Positions 1 to 9,722 are shown, counted from the stretch's first letter. The stretch is 64,000 nt of DNA from Moellerella wisconsensis ATCC 35017 (GCF_001294465.1 NZ_LGAA01000018.1:186001-250000); one strand, 5' to 3'. The notes: a model not told the origin generated them from the sequence alone. Numbers and translations are program-made.

Positions 1-69
1 CTTGGATTATTGGTTGTGTGTTTCTCGTATAGCGGCGGAATAACTAATCTTGAAGGGGCCGAGGAAATT

Positions 70-93
70 GCCGCTGAAGTTAGAGTCAGCGGC
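70..93 (-). terminator. Hairpin downstream of bcp
   Basis: A perfect 8-bp inverted repeat (GCCGCTGA/TCAGCGGC) with an 8-nt loop lies just beyond the bcp stop codon. No clear U-run follows on the minus strand, so it may act as a 3' stabilising hairpin rather than a strong intrinsic terminator. The rest of bases 1-103 shows no recognisable gene. Confidence 0.45.
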
Positions 94-103
94 AAGAATA
101 TAG

Positions 104-574
104 TTAGGCGTTAGAGTTGAGATAATCCAAGACGATTTGATGGTGATCGCTGGTTTTAAAGTTATCAAAAACATGTTCAATGTTGCCATTCGCATCAATT
201 AAAAAGCTAATGCGGTGAATGCCATCATAGGTTTTTCCCATGAATTTTTTCTCTCCCCAAATACCAAATTGCTCACAAACATGGTGATCTTCATCGGAAA
301 GTAGAGTGAAATTCAACATCTCTTTTTCAACGAAACGAGCCAATTTTTCTGGTTTATCGGTGCTTATTCCAAGAACATCAACGCCTTGTTGTTTTAGTGT
401 ATCCATTTCATCACGCAGACCACATGCCTGAACAGTACAGCCTGGCGTCATCGCCTTCGGGTAAAAATAGACTAAAACACGTTGCCCTACATAATCAGAA
501 AGATTGATGATTTCGCCATCTTGGTCAGGAAGGCTAAATTGAGGAGCCTTATCGCCGGCTTTCAATGGACTCAT
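104..574 (-). CDS. bcp: Thioredoxin-dependent thiol peroxidase Bcp
   Basis: This 156-aa cytoplasmic peroxiredoxin of the AhpC/TSA family (BCP/PrxQ type) reduces hydrogen peroxide and organic hydroperoxides using thioredoxin. The thioredoxin-fold core starts near residue 5. The peroxidatic cysteine is C46 in the PGCT motif and the resolving cysteine is C51, the CX4C spacing of E. coli Bcp. Length matches E. coli. The gene lies 14 bp downstream of gcvR on the same strand, the same pairing as in E. coli, so the two are probably co-transcribed. Nothing unusual is seen. Confidence 0.96.
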   Translation of the reverse strand: MSPLKAGDKAPQFSLPDQDGEIINLSDYVGQRVLVYFYPKAMTPGCTVQACGLRDEMDTLKQQGVDVLGISTDKPEKLARFVEKEMLNFTLLSDEDHHVCEQFGIWGEKKFMGKTYDGIHRISFLIDANGNIEHVFDNFKTSDHHQIVLDYLNSNA

Positions 575-588
575 TGCATAGATCTCCG

Positions 589-1176
589 TTAATTCTGCAT
601 TTTTGGATTATGAATAATATTTATGCTGCCTTGAGCATGCAGTATTGTACATAGCTGCTCAAATTTATGGGTTATTACTCCGCCATTATCATCCATAGGA
701 TTATGGGCGGTAATTTGTACTTCAAGCTGAGGTGGCAATCCGTCATCCACTAGGTGGGTTTTAGACATTAGCTCAGCAATATTACACTGCTGGGTAGTAA
801 ATAAATTAGTAAATTGCTCGACTATACCAGGTGCATCATTTACCACAACTTTAACGACTGCGGTTGATGGATAGTAGGTGGTCTCGATACAGCGGGTACG
901 TTTCATCACGATCAATAAATCGAGCTCTGCACCTTTTAGCGGCAAAATGGATTCGAGCATAGTGATTGAATTCCATTTACCTGACAACATCATAATAAAA
1001 GTAAATTCTTCTCCAAACATCGCTAAGCGGCTATCTTCTATATTACAGTCACATTCACTGACCAGTCGGGTGATAGTATTCACTATTCCTGAGCGATCTT
1101 TTCCTAATGCGGTAATCACCAGATACTGCTGTTCGGACTGTGACGATGCTGATGGTGGCAAAGCGGGTTGTGGCAA
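589..1176 (-). CDS. gcvR: Glycine cleavage system transcriptional repressor GcvR
   Basis: A 195-aa protein with two tandem ACT domains (about residues 18-95 and 105-190) and no DNA-binding domain. In E. coli, GcvR binds GcvA and turns it into a repressor of gcvTHP when glycine is scarce. The first ACT domain opens with the typical YLVITALGKDRSGIVN stretch. It diverges from dapA across about 520 bp and is followed 14 bp later by bcp. The ATG at 1176 gives a protein slightly longer at the N-terminus than E. coli GcvR because of a Pro/Ser/Gln-rich leader. Confidence 0.93.
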   Translation of the reverse strand: MPQPALPPSASSQSEQQYLVITALGKDRSGIVNTITRLVSECDCNIEDSRLAMFGEEFTFIMMLSGKWNSITMLESILPLKGAELDLLIVMKRTRCIETTYYPSTAVVKVVVNDAPGIVEQFTNLFTTQQCNIAELMSKTHLVDDGLPPQLEVQITAHNPMDDNGGVITHKFEQLCTILHAQGSINIIHNPKMQN

Positions 1177-1696
1177 AATAATTTCCTTAGTGTTTGTTCG
1201 CGTATCTGTTTTTGTCTAATTATCAGTTACTTTTGCTTATTTTAAACTTATTTGGGCTAAACGCTAGAATAGCTTATCGCTAAATATAGCGTTTAAGCAT
1301 CCGCCTTAAAATAGTCGATGCAAAATAAAAATAGAATCAACGTTCTCTAAGGGGAGCATAAAATTGCAGTGATGCCAAGTAAAGCTCATTACGGTTTTTA
1401 TTCATCGCTAAGCCTTGATGGTGATTCAAAGCCGCATCAATACGATAACATGAGAACCTTAGCTATCTAGAAATTGATAATAAAGAATGAGATTGAACTC
1501 TATGCCGATATCTAGCTTGCCAGATAAATTAACTTGAAAAACTGAACCTAATTGCCCGAATTTGAGGGAATTATTACTTCTGTTTAAGTTAAAGATTCAG
1601 CTATTAACAAAATTCATTAAAATCATGCGTTAGAATGGTTTTATTCTTTCTGCCGAGAAAGTAACATGAGAGTTCAACTTTTTGGGGGAATGGCGA
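1177..1696. promoter_or_regulatory. Divergent gcvR/dapA intergenic region
   Basis: About 520 bp separates the divergent gcvR and dapA starts. It contains a 9-bp inverted repeat (TAAACGCTA at 1258-1266, TAGCGTTTA at 1287-1295) near gcvR. I see no open reading frame or RNA gene with recognisable features. The dapA promoter must lie here, but no clean -35/-10 pair stands out. Confidence 0.5.
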
Positions 1697-2605
1697 ATGG
1701 CTAGCGGACAGAAAAACTATAAACAATTTATGCAGGGCAGTATGGTTGCATTGATTACACCCATGGATGCAGCGGGAAAACTGGACAAAAAAAGTCTAAA
1801 AGCGTTAGTCGATTATCATGTCGCGAGTGGCACCTCAGCGATTATTTCTGTTGGTACAACGGGAGAATCAGCCACACTGAGCCATGATGAGCATGCTGAA
1901 GTGGTACTGGCCACGCTGGAATATGCTGATGGACGCATCCCGATTATTGCGGGAACTGGCGCTAATGCAACTGCCGAAGCAATTTCGCTAACTAAACAGT
2001 TTGAAAATACAGGCGTTGTTGCTTGTCTGACGGTTGCACCTTATTATAATAGACCGTCACAAGAAGGGATGTATCAGCATTTTAAAGCTATTGCTGAAAA
2101 TACCGATTTACCTCAAATTCTGTATAATGTTCCTGCGCGTACTGGCAGTGACTTATTGCCAGAAACTGTGGGCAGATTGGCAAAATTGGCGAATATTGTG
2201 TCAATTAAAGAAGCTACAGGGAACTTAAGTCGTGTTAGTCAAATCAAAGAGCTGGTTGATGAAGATTTCATTTTGCTCAGTGGTGATGATGCATCGACAT
2301 TAGATTTTATCCAGCTCGGCGGAAAAGGTGTTATTTCGGTAACCTCGAATGTCGCCGCTGCTGAAATGGTAAAAATGTGTGACTTAGCCTTAGCAGGCAA
2401 ATATACTGAGGCGCGAGAGTTGAATAAACGCCTGATGGGGTTACATCATCAGTTATTTGTTGAACCGAATCCAACGCCAGCTAAATGGGGCTGTCGACGT
2501 CTGGGTCTGATAGCGGATGATTCGCTACGGCTGCCAATGATCCCACTGACTGCGTCGGGCCAGCACAAGGTTGAAGAAGCCCTGAGGTTAGCTGGATTAC
2601 TGTAA
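1697..2605 (+). CDS. dapA: 4-hydroxy-tetrahydrodipicolinate synthase DapA
   Basis: DapA condenses pyruvate and aspartate semialdehyde at the first committed step of lysine and diaminopimelate synthesis in the cytoplasm. The (beta/alpha)8 barrel contains the GTTGES pyruvate-binding motif, the ILYNVP tyrosine motif and the SIKEATG motif with the Schiff-base lysine. I chose the ATG at 1697 because GGGGGA sits about 8 nt upstream. An in-frame TTG at 1682 and an ATG at 1730 also exist; the last gives a length nearer E. coli's 292 aa but lacks a Shine-Dalgarno. The gene lies 16 bp before bamC, as in E. coli. Confidence 0.95.
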   Translation: MASGQKNYKQFMQGSMVALITPMDAAGKLDKKSLKALVDYHVASGTSAIISVGTTGESATLSHDEHAEVVLATLEYADGRIPIIAGTGANATAEAISLTKQFENTGVVACLTVAPYYNRPSQEGMYQHFKAIAENTDLPQILYNVPARTGSDLLPETVGRLAKLANIVSIKEATGNLSRVSQIKELVDEDFILLSGDDASTLDFIQLGGKGVISVTSNVAAAEMVKMCDLALAGKYTEARELNKRLMGLHHQLFVEPNPTPAKWGCRRLGLIADDSLRLPMIPLTASGQHKVEEALRLAGLL

Positions 2606-2621
2606 AATTTAGGGAATTTTA

Positions 2622-3671
2622 ATGGCAACATTATTGCAAAAATCGAAGGTTATGAAGGTTGCTGGTCTGTCACTTGTCGTGTTACTGGCAGCCTGTTCCA
2701 GCGATCAGCGCTATAAACGTCAGGTAAGTGGTGACGAAAATTATCTGGATGCTGCGCCACTGAAAGCATTGGTTGTCCCACAGGGAATGAGTTTACCTTT
2801 ACAGAACGGCGAATATGATATTCCACCGGTCACTTCGACAGGTGCAGTAGGTAAAGCATTAGATATTCGTCCACCGGTTCAAACCATTAGCTTATTAAGC
2901 GGCTCGAAAACAGAAAATAGCGCGGATGCAAGCCGTTTGTTGCTAGAAAATACACCTGAAAACAGCGCACTTTGGTCTCAATTGAACCTGATCTTAGCTC
3001 AGAAAGGGATTAAAGTTGCAGAAAAAAATGATCCGACCCAAACCGTTGTGACTGACTGGGTGGTGTGGGATCGCGCCGATGAAGATGTACCATTACAAAC
3101 ACGTCATCGTTTAGTTATCGCGCCACAGGGATATCAAATTATTCTGACTATCACCAATGAAGGCATCAAACAGGGTGAGCAAAATATCACTGATCCGGTT
3201 GAGATCCAACGTTATAACAAGCTGTTATTAAACGAAATTGTTGATAGCTTATATATTCTGCGTGATACCTCTAAACAAGATAAGTTAGGTAATACGTTTG
3301 GTATTATTGATGTCCAAAGTGGCAGTGATAGTAGTGGATTACCGCAAGTTATCGCTCGAGCTCCGTTTGATGTTGTTTGGGATCGTTTACCGGTAGTATT
3401 GGAAAGCATCGGTATGAAAGTGGGCGATCGTAGCCGTTCAACTGGGGCCGTTAATGTTACTTATAAAGGACTCAGTAGCTCTGAATGGCAAACCTTCGGT
3501 ATTGACGATCCAACAGTTCCAGAAGGGGATTATAAATTGCAAGTTGGTGATTTAAATAACCGTAGTAGTCTGCAATTTATTAACAGTAAAGGCGTACCGT
3601 TAACTCAAAAGCAAAATGATGATTTGGTCGCCGCATTAAAAGCTGCATTTAGCACCACGAACATCAAATAA
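2622..3671 (+). CDS. bamC: Outer membrane assembly lipoprotein BamC
   Basis: A 349-aa lipoprotein subunit of the BAM complex, which inserts beta-barrel proteins into the outer membrane. A lipoprotein signal peptide ends in LLAAC, making C25 the lipidated residue. The unstructured segment right after it (SSDQRYKRQVSGDE) is the region that contacts BamD in E. coli, and two helix-grip domains follow. The C-terminal part, with DYKLQVGDL and RSSLQFI, is strongly conserved. It follows dapA by 16 bp and ends before a hairpin terminator. Confidence 0.95.
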   Translation: MATLLQKSKVMKVAGLSLVVLLAACSSDQRYKRQVSGDENYLDAAPLKALVVPQGMSLPLQNGEYDIPPVTSTGAVGKALDIRPPVQTISLLSGSKTENSADASRLLLENTPENSALWSQLNLILAQKGIKVAEKNDPTQTVVTDWVVWDRADEDVPLQTRHRLVIAPQGYQIILTITNEGIKQGEQNITDPVEIQRYNKLLLNEIVDSLYILRDTSKQDKLGNTFGIIDVQSGSDSSGLPQVIARAPFDVVWDRLPVVLESIGMKVGDRSRSTGAVNVTYKGLSSSEWQTFGIDDPTVPEGDYKLQVGDLNNRSSLQFINSKGVPLTQKQNDDLVAALKAAFSTTNIK

Positions 3672-3709
3672 GTTGTTTTAGAAGACGATTTATTGTGCGA
3701 TTGTTTGAT

Positions 3710-3769
3710 GCCATATTGTTTTAAGCCATATTGTTTGAGGCAATATTGTTTGAGGCAATATTGTCTGAT
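3710..3769 (+). repeat. 15-bp tandem repeat array
   Basis: Four consecutive 15-bp units of the form GCCATATTGTTTGAG lie between the bamC stop and its terminator, with a partial unit before and the start of one after. The units differ at a few positions. The array is transcribed as the 3' untranslated region of dapA-bamC. It contains no translation start and is probably slipped-strand duplication. Confidence 0.8.
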
Positions 3770-3781
3770 GGCGAATAAATA

Positions 3782-3806
3782 AAAGGAGAGCTTAGGCTCT
3801 CCTTTT
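3782..3806 (+). terminator. Intrinsic terminator of dapA-bamC
   Basis: A 10-bp GC-containing stem (AAAGGAGAGC/GCTCTCCTTT) with a TTAG loop is followed by a T-run. This is a classical Rho-independent terminator for the dapA-bamC unit. Confidence 0.9.
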
Positions 3807-4339
3807 TTGTTGGCTTGGGGAGGAATAATTATCGCTATGGCAGAAATCTCATAGCCGATACTTTGTATATTTTTAAGATTTAATCAATCCTGTAGCGCTT
3901 GTTGCAAGTTTCGCAGGTTATTTTTTGTTATATTATCACTTCGATATCTTACAATTTAATTTTTTCTTAATTGCATAATGTCACGATTGAAAAATATCTT
4001 ATAATGTTTAAGTAATCGTTTGCGTAGGCGAGATAATTTTATTATTATAGTTAATAGCAAGATTAAAAATATTTATTTTCAATGGGTTAGGGGTATTGTA
4101 AAGGTTATTATTTATTTTTAGCGAACAAGTTGATTTCTAAGCGATTAGCGGTAAACAAAGTCGATAATAAACGGCATAAACTGATAGATAGAGTGTGCAT
4201 CACCAACACGCCGTTTGTTATCTATTTTTGCAGTTAAACTGCGCGGACAAACCTTGATAGAGTCGGAGTATTTCATCCCTCTATAGAATGAAATATGACG
4301 GTTTTATTTTCAAATGATCACATCGCTGGAGTGTGTAAG
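3807..4339 (+). promoter_or_regulatory. purC upstream region
   Basis: About 530 bp of AT-rich DNA between the bamC terminator and purC. A TATAAT hexamer at 4000-4005 is followed immediately by a PurR-like operator, so transcription of purC probably starts near 4012 and leaves a long leader of about 330 nt. I see no open reading frame or known RNA element in that leader. Confidence 0.5.
4010..4025 (+). promoter_or_regulatory. PurR operator upstream of purC
   Basis: The 16-mer AAGTAATCGTTTGCGT matches the PurR consensus ACGCAAACGTTTGCGT at 13 of 16 positions, with a perfect right half. It lies 4 bp after a TATAAT box, a position where bound PurR would block initiation. PurR control of purC is known in E. 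coli. Confidence 0.7.
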
Positions 4340-5053
4340 ATGCAAAAGAAAGCTGAGCTGTATCGTGGAAAGGCGAAAACAGTCTATACCACAGAGGATC
4401 CTAATCTGCTAATTCTAGAGTTCCGCAATGATACATCAGCGCTGGATGGTGAGCGTATTGAACAATTTGATCGTAAGGGGATGGTTAATAATAAGTTTAA
4501 CCATTTCATTATGACCAAACTGGAACAAGCGGGCATCCCAACACAAATGGAAGCGTTACTTTCAGACACTGACGCTTTAGTGAAAAAGCTCGATATGGTC
4601 CCGGTCGAATGTGTTATTCGTAACCGAGCCGCGGGTTCATTAGTCAAACGCTTAGGCGTCGAAGAAGGACTTATTCTGAATCCACCTATTTTTGATCTGT
4701 TCTTAAAAGACGATGCTAAACATGACCCAATGGTGAATGAGTCTTACTGTGAAACTTTTGGCTGGGTAAGTAAACAGCATTTAGCAGAAATGAAACGTTT
4801 AAGCTATTTAGCTAATGATGTCTTGAGCAAAATTTTTAATGATGCAGGTCTTATCTTAGTTGATTTCAAACTGGAATTTGGTTTGTATCAAGGAAAAGTA
4901 GTATTAGGGGATGAGTTTTCTCCGGACGGTAGTCGTTTATGGGATACAGAAACATTAGATAAGATGGATAAAGATCGTTTCCGTCAAAGCCTCGGTGGGC
5001 TTATTGAAGCTTATGAAGAAGTCGCTCGCCGCATTGGTGTTGAGTTAGACTAA
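4340..5053 (+). CDS. purC: Phosphoribosylaminoimidazole-succinocarboxamide synthase PurC
   Basis: PurC (SAICAR synthetase) ligates aspartate to carboxyaminoimidazole ribotide using ATP in de novo purine synthesis. The 237-aa product has the same length as E. coli PurC and starts [16 protein letters not shown]. The ATG at 4340 has a GGAG Shine-Dalgarno 8 nt upstream; an in-frame ATG at 4295 has none. Conserved motifs include [19 protein letters not shown] and DEFSPD. It stands alone between a PurR-like operator and a strong terminator. Confidence 0.97.
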   Translation: MQKKAELYRGKAKTVYTTEDPNLLILEFRNDTSALDGERIEQFDRKGMVNNKFNHFIMTKLEQAGIPTQMEALLSDTDALVKKLDMVPVECVIRNRAAGSLVKRLGVEEGLILNPPIFDLFLKDDAKHDPMVNESYCETFGWVSKQHLAEMKRLSYLANDVLSKIFNDAGLILVDFKLEFGLYQGKVVLGDEFSPDGSRLWDTETLDKMDKDRFRQSLGGLIEAYEEVARRIGVELD

Positions 5054-5078
5054 TTGATGTTGATACCCTAACTACGCT

Positions 5079-5107
5079 AAAAAACCTGCCCTAGAGGCAG
5101 GTTTTTT
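5079..5107 (+). terminator. Intrinsic terminator of purC
   Basis: A perfect stem (AAAAACCTGCC paired with GGCAGGTTTTT) with a short loop is followed by T residues just after the purC stop codon. The A-tract before the stem makes it potentially bidirectional. Confidence 0.9.
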
Positions 5108-5261
5108 GTATTAAAGCCCTCTCAATAGCCCAATTATTAATCATTACTATGTTTTGATTGATGAATAACGGTAATATTTTCAAACCGAAGCTAATTTTTC
5201 GCTATAATTCAGGCAAAGCTCACTCTGTATAATTATCCCTACCTGAGGGACTGAGGTCACT

Positions 5262-6167
5262 ATGCGTTGGCAAAATCGTCGCCGAAGCGACAATATCGAA
5301 GATAGAAGAGGCGACAGTTCGGGCAGTAATGGCTCGGGAGGTAATGGTTCTCTGGGCGGCGGCCGAGGGATCCGTATTCCATTAAGAGGCAAAACAGGAT
5401 TGATTATTATTGTTGTCATTGTGGTGGCAGGAATATTTGGTGTCGATCTCAGTGGATTAGTCACTGGTGAGCCGATTAATATTAATCAAAGTAAACCGAC
5501 AGCGACGCAGTACCAACCGGTGAGTAAACAAGATCAACAACTAGCAGAATTTACCTCGGTGATTTTGGCATCAACTGAAGATGTTTGGCAGCAACAGTTT
5601 GAAAAAATGGGCAAGCGTTATCAGCAGCCAACATTGGTCATGTATCGTGGTTCAACGGGCACAGCTTGTGGTCAAGGACAGTCAGTGATGGGGCCATTTT
5701 ATTGTCCTGCCGATCATAAAGTGTATATTGATCTATCGTTTTATGACGATATGCGTACCAAGTTAGGAGCAGACGGTGAATTTGCTCAAGGTTATGTCGT
5801 GGCGCATGAAATAGGTCATCACGTGCAATCGTTATTAGGCATAGAACGTCAAGTTCGCCAGAAACAACAAGGCGCTAGCCGAGCTGAGGCTAATCGCTTG
5901 TCAGTAAAATTAGAACTGCAGGCGGATTGTTTTGCCGGTGTTTGGGGACATGCTATGGCACAAGAAGGGATCCTTGACTCAGGCGATTTAGAATCTGCAC
6001 TTAATGCTGCTAAAGCGATAGGTGATGACCGTTTACAGCAGCAGAGTCAGGGGCGAGTTATCCCCGACAGCTTCACACATGGCACATCGCAGCAACGCTA
6101 TACGTGGTTTAAAACGGGTTTTGATAGTGGGGATATTAACCGTTGCAACACATTTGCTGCTCAGTAA
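5262..6167 (+). CDS. ypfJ: YpfJ family neutral zinc metallopeptidase
   Basis: A 301-aa membrane-anchored member of the YpfJ/Zn_peptidase family. The N-terminus is arginine-rich followed by a Gly/Ser-rich stretch (residues 18-36), a single membrane segment at about 45-62, then the catalytic domain outside the cytoplasm. The zinc motif HEIGH is at about 182-186. Family members are predicted peptidases of unknown substrate. It follows purC, as ypfJ does in the E. coli neighbourhood. The sequence supports a protease fold; the physiological role is unknown. Confidence 0.93.
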   Translation: MRWQNRRRSDNIEDRRGDSSGSNGSGGNGSLGGGRGIRIPLRGKTGLIIIVVIVVAGIFGVDLSGLVTGEPININQSKPTATQYQPVSKQDQQLAEFTSVILASTEDVWQQQFEKMGKRYQQPTLVMYRGSTGTACGQGQSVMGPFYCPADHKVYIDLSFYDDMRTKLGADGEFAQGYVVAHEIGHHVQSLLGIERQVRQKQQGASRAEANRLSVKLELQADCFAGVWGHAMAQEGILDSGDLESALNAAKAIGDDRLQQQSQGRVIPDSFTHGTSQQRYTWFKTGFDSGDINRCNTFAAQ

Positions 6168-6266
6168 AAGTTTTTGTTTTATAAGTTAATTTTATTGATT
6201 ACCGGTCGCAGCATTAATGGTTGCGACCTTCTTTATGTTGTTATTTATCCGTAGGGGATCCAAAGT

Positions 6267-6719
6267 ATGGGCCAAGTCGATCCGACACTTATTATCCTGC
6301 TGGTGCTGGCTGGGCTGGGCATTATTAGCCATAACAGTACTGTGACATTAGCTATGTTATTTCTGCTAGTCGTACGTATTACGCCATTAAACAACTATTT
6401 TCCATGGATTGAAAAATATGGGCTAACGATTGGGATTTTAGTACTAACGATAGGCGTGATGGCACCGATTGCCAGCGGGAAAATCTCAGCACAAGATGTG
6501 CTAGGCAGTTTTTTAAATTGGAAATCATTGCTGGCTATTGTGATTGGGATTTTAGTTTCTTGGCTCGGAAGCCGCGGCGTATCTCTCATGTTTAATCAGC
6601 CTTCGACAGTAGCTGGGTTATTAGTTGGCACGATAATTGGTGTTGCACTGTTTCGCGGGGTACCCGTCGGTCCCTTGATTGCTGCTGGTATTTTGTCCTT
6701 ATTAATTGGTAAAACCTAA
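6267..6719 (+). CDS. yeaL: DUF441 inner-membrane protein YeaL
   Basis: A 150-aa very hydrophobic protein with about four or five predicted membrane segments, matching the UPF0756/DUF441 family (E. coli YeaL, 148 aa). Recognisable features are the N-terminal [15 protein letters not shown] and a glycine-rich C-terminus ending in a [12 protein letters not shown] segment. No function is established for the family. In E. coli yeaL lies elsewhere, so its place between ypfJ and tmcA is a local rearrangement. An AGGGGATCC stretch before the ATG could act as ribosome binding site. Confidence 0.92.
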   Translation: MGQVDPTLIILLVLAGLGIISHNSTVTLAMLFLLVVRITPLNNYFPWIEKYGLTIGILVLTIGVMAPIASGKISAQDVLGSFLNWKSLLAIVIGILVSWLGSRGVSLMFNQPSTVAGLLVGTIIGVALFRGVPVGPLIAAGILSLLIGKT

Positions 6720-6759
6720 TTGATAGGACTTAAAAAACAGCAAATCGTGATGACAAAAA

Positions 6760-8871
6760 ATGGTTGAAAGCATGACTGAAAGCATAACTGAAAGTATAGC
6801 TGAGCCATTACTCAAGCTGCATCAGCAGCGGTTGATTTACGGACAGCGGCAATTAATAGTGTTGAGCGGTCAATCCGAATGGATAGAGCGGCAGTTAAAT
6901 GAGATAACCAGTGCGCTGAATGGGGATTGGATAACGCTGTCTCCACACTTAGCAGGGGCAACACTGCCGTCTAAAGCCACGGTATTATTAGGCCGTGAAT
7001 TTCTACATGGCATTTTTGATGCTCAGTCAGGCTGTTATGCTGAATCGATGGCTATTTTGGTCGGTACATTAAAAGCCGGCAGTGTTTTGATTTTATGCAT
7101 CCCCGAATGGGATGCCTGGCCATTGCAGCCGGATAGCGACAGTTTACGCTGGAATGAAGCTCACGGTATGATTGCCACGCCTCATTTTGTCGCGCATCTA
7201 CAGCAAAGCTTATGTAATGATCCTGATGTTTTGATTTGGCGTGAAAATCAGCCGTATATCTTACCTACCTTGACACCGGCAGTACCTTGGTGTGCGCCGC
7301 AAGGGCAAGCAACGCCTCAGCAGCAACAGATATTATCAACTTTGTTGGCGGCAGAGCGCGGTACTTGGGGGATAATTGCGGCGCGAGGCCGAGGAAAATC
7401 GGCACTGGCCGGTATGTTGATTGAACAGTGGCCAGGCAGTTGCTGGTGCTGTGCTCCAGCAAAGATCACAACGTCGGTAATGAATCAATTTACTCACAAA
7501 GCCCCGCGATTTTGGTCGGTAGATAGTTTACTCGCCTATTGTTTGGCTGGGGGGGAAATCGAGGCTGACTGGCTGATTATTGATGAGGCGGCGGCTATTC
7601 CAGGACCTCAGCTTAAACAGCTAACCGCTTATTTTCCTCGCTGTTTATTAATTACGACAGTCGAAGGTTATGAAGGTACCGGTCGCGGTTTTTTGCTTAA
7701 ATTATGTGCCTCACTGACTGATTTTCAGGCTTTGACGCTCACCGCACCGATCCGTTGGGCGCCGAATGATCCGTTAGAACGTTGGTTGAATAAAGCATTA
7801 TTGCTGGATGAAAAACAGCCTGATTGCCGCACTATCGATGTCCCCGACCAGATACAGTCAATTACTCAGCGTCAATTTATCGATTCTCCTCCGTTACTGG
7901 AAGGATTTTATGGCTTATTGACCAGTGCGCACTATCGAACATCGCCGCTTGATTTACGTCGATTATTAGATGCGCAAAATATGTTTTTTATGGTATCAAA
8001 GCGCCAGCAACAGATTATTGGCGCATTGTGGGCGGTCGATGAAGGTAATTTATCCTCCATGTTAAGTTGGCAAATATGGGCTGGATTACGCCGGCCTCGC
8101 GGTAATCTGGTGGCACAATCTTTAGCCGCACACAGTTATTTTCCACTCGCGAGCCAGTTGCGTTCACGGCGAGTCAGCCGTATTGCGGTCGATATTCTCT
8201 ATCGGCGTCAAGGTATAGGGTTGGCATTGTTGAATCAACTGGCTAAACAGTCGGCATGCCAACAATTAGATTATTTATCGGTTAGTTTTGGCTTTACTCC
8301 CGAACTGTATCATTTTTGGCGGCGAGCCGGTTATCGACTGGTTCGTTTAGGCAGCCATAAAGAAGCCAGTAGTGGTTGTTTTGTGGCGATGATGATCTTG
8401 CCATTATCTGCCTCAGCACGGCAATGTTTTCAGCGGGCTGAATATATGTTGCAACGGGATGTTTATTGGCGCAAAGATAGGCAACAATTAGGCCTGATTA
8501 CAGGCAATGATCAGATCGTTAATGAGCAGTCAGAATACGAACAATCAGAATATAAACAATCAGAATATGATCAGCGATTGATTGATGAAGATTGGCAAGA
8601 ATTAGCAGGATTCGCCTATACCCATCGTTCACTGGCCGCCAGTTACTTCGCAATTTGCCGTTTTTTAGCCACAACTAACGGCGAATTACCGATATTGCGT
8701 CTTTATTGTGAACAGCATCTGTCATTGCCGGTTATTTGCCAACAGCTTAAAATCGCGGGACAAAAGCAAGGACTAACGCAGGCAAGAGCCGAGTTAGCGG
8801 CCGCATTAGAGCAACAACAGCCACAGAGAATGAACTATTGGCGCGAGCTAATCACGACTTTTTATCGTTAG
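6760..8871 (+). CDS. tmcA: tRNA(Met) cytidine acetyltransferase TmcA
   Basis: TmcA makes N4-acetylcytidine at the wobble position of elongator tRNA(Met), using acetyl-CoA and ATP. The 703-aa protein has an N-terminal domain, an RNA-helicase-like domain with Walker A AARGRGKS near 207-214 and Walker B IIDEAA, then a GNAT domain (VSRIAVD, RRQGIG) and a C-terminal tail. It is about 30 residues longer than E. coli TmcA. The extra length lies in an N-terminal run with repeated TESI units and in three EQSEY-type repeats at 589-603. An ATG at 6772 is an alternative start. It converges with ypfN and overlaps it by 20 bp. Confidence 0.95.
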   Translation: MVESMTESITESIAEPLLKLHQQRLIYGQRQLIVLSGQSEWIERQLNEITSALNGDWITLSPHLAGATLPSKATVLLGREFLHGIFDAQSGCYAESMAILVGTLKAGSVLILCIPEWDAWPLQPDSDSLRWNEAHGMIATPHFVAHLQQSLCNDPDVLIWRENQPYILPTLTPAVPWCAPQGQATPQQQQILSTLLAAERGTWGIIAARGRGKSALAGMLIEQWPGSCWCCAPAKITTSVMNQFTHKAPRFWSVDSLLAYCLAGGEIEADWLIIDEAAAIPGPQLKQLTAYFPRCLLITTVEGYEGTGRGFLLKLCASLTDFQALTLTAPIRWAPNDPLERWLNKALLLDEKQPDCRTIDVPDQIQSITQRQFIDSPPLLEGFYGLLTSAHYRTSPLDLRRLLDAQNMFFMVSKRQQQIIGALWAVDEGNLSSMLSWQIWAGLRRPRGNLVAQSLAAHSYFPLASQLRSRRVSRIAVDILYRRQGIGLALLNQLAKQSACQQLDYLSVSFGFTPELYHFWRRAGYRLVRLGSHKEASSGCFVAMMILPLSASARQCFQRAEYMLQRDVYWRKDRQQLGLITGNDQIVNEQSEYEQSEYKQSEYDQRLIDEDWQELAGFAYTHRSLAASYFAICRFLATTNGELPILRLYCEQHLSLPVICQQLKIAGQKQGLTQARAELAAALEQQQPQRMNYWRELITTFYR
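8524..8568 (+). repeat. In-frame 15-bp tandem repeat in tmcA
   Basis: Three 15-bp units encode [10 protein letters not shown] and KQSEY, followed by a decayed DQR unit. They lie between the GNAT domain and the C-terminal tail of TmcA, a region not conserved in length. The frame is preserved, so copy-number change would alter only linker length. Confidence 0.85.
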
Positions 8872-9043
8872 GCCAGTCGTCGTCATCATCCCATTGATGA
8901 TTGTTATCGCGGTGAGGCGGAATTTCAGGTTTATTATCCAGATACTTTTTATGATCTACGCGCATCATATCTTTAATTGAATTCCAGATAATACCGACGA
9001 GCAGCAGCAGGATCACCCACCAGTAATCAGCTAGCCAATGCAT
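8852..9043 (-). CDS. ypfN: UPF0370 small membrane protein YpfN
   Basis: A 63-aa protein matching YpfN: an N-terminal single membrane segment (about residues 4-24) then a charged, Asp-rich cytoplasmic tail with the typical DDDDDWP stretch. Function is unknown. It is convergent with tmcA and the two stop-codon ends overlap by 20 bp, the same arrangement as ypfI/ypfN in E. coli. Confidence 0.93.
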   Translation of the reverse strand: MHWLADYWWVILLLLVGIIWNSIKDMMRVDHKKYLDNKPEIPPHRDNNHQWDDDDDWPNDKKS

Positions 9044-9119
9044 AATTTAGCACCTATATTTTATGATTTTTTTAAGAAAGGTTATTACAGCACACTTTAG
9101 AGCAATGAGGGAGCGCAAG

Positions 9120-9521
9120 ATGGGAATAAAGAAAGGAATATTAATCCTCATAGGGTGGTTTGCGGTAATTTTAGCAACCTTAGGTGTCGTATTACCACTG
9201 TTGCCTACCACGCCTTTTTTACTGCTTGCGGCGTGGTGCTTTTCACGATCTTCACCGCGCTTTCACTATTGGTTGCTCTATCGTTCGTGGTTTGGCGGTT
9301 ATATTCGCTATTGGCAAACTTATCGTGGATTACCTAAAGGGGCGAAACCGAAAGCTATCGCCTTGATTTTGGTTACCTTTGGGATTTCCTTATGGGCGGT
9401 ATCAATGTGGTGGGTTAGGGGATTATTAATCCTCATCTTATGCGGCTTAGTGATTTTTATGTTGCGCTTGCCAGTGATTGATAAACCTATGATTGATAAC
9501 TCTACGATTGATAAAAAATAG
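9120..9521 (+). CDS. ybaN: DUF454 inner-membrane protein YbaN
   Basis: A 133-aa membrane protein of the YbaN/DUF454 family. Typical motifs are GVVLPLLPTTPFLLLAAWCF and the SSPRFHYWLLYRSWFG segment, with two paired hydrophobic regions. I chose the ATG at 9120 because GAGGGAG lies 7 nt upstream and the homologue starts there; an upstream ATG at 9063 lacks support. The C-terminus ends in three near-repeats of ID-K/N units (VIDKP, MIDNS, TIDKK). Function unknown. Confidence 0.92.
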   Translation: MGIKKGILILIGWFAVILATLGVVLPLLPTTPFLLLAAWCFSRSSPRFHYWLLYRSWFGGYIRYWQTYRGLPKGAKPKAIALILVTFGISLWAVSMWWVRGLLILILCGLVIFMLRLPVIDKPMIDNSTIDKK

Positions 9522-9665
9522 ATAAATCTTAAGAAAGACAGCGATCTATATTCGGATAATAGCGCTATTTAAGCAGGTTATTGGGAGTATGGCTGACAGC
9601 AGCGGCTCAAACGAAACATTAATGAGCAGGATTAAATCGGCCACCTCGGCTCTTCAACAGAAGGA

Positions 9666-9696
9666 CATGGGCTGAATAGTTTTAATTTAGCCCATG
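9666..9696 (-). terminator. Hairpin downstream of the M15 peptidase gene
   Basis: An 8-bp perfect inverted repeat (CATGGGCT/AGCCCATG) lies 27 bp beyond the stop of the leftward yffB-dapE-M15 unit and between it and convergent ybaN. No U-run follows, so it may be a stabilising hairpin. Confidence 0.4.
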
Positions 9697-9722
9697 AAAC
9701 CTGACATCCAGCGCAATAAATC

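Noticed and set aside
7-198. Open frame of 63 codons on the minus strand at the window edge
   Set aside because: It overlaps the 3' end of bcp in another frame and has no recognisable features.
5180-5464. Proline-rich frame opposite ypfJ
   Set aside because: It is the reverse complement of the Gly/Ser-rich coding part of ypfJ, with no independent support.
9155-9366. Two overlapping frames inside ybaN
   Set aside because: They are shifted frames of the clear ybaN coding sequence.
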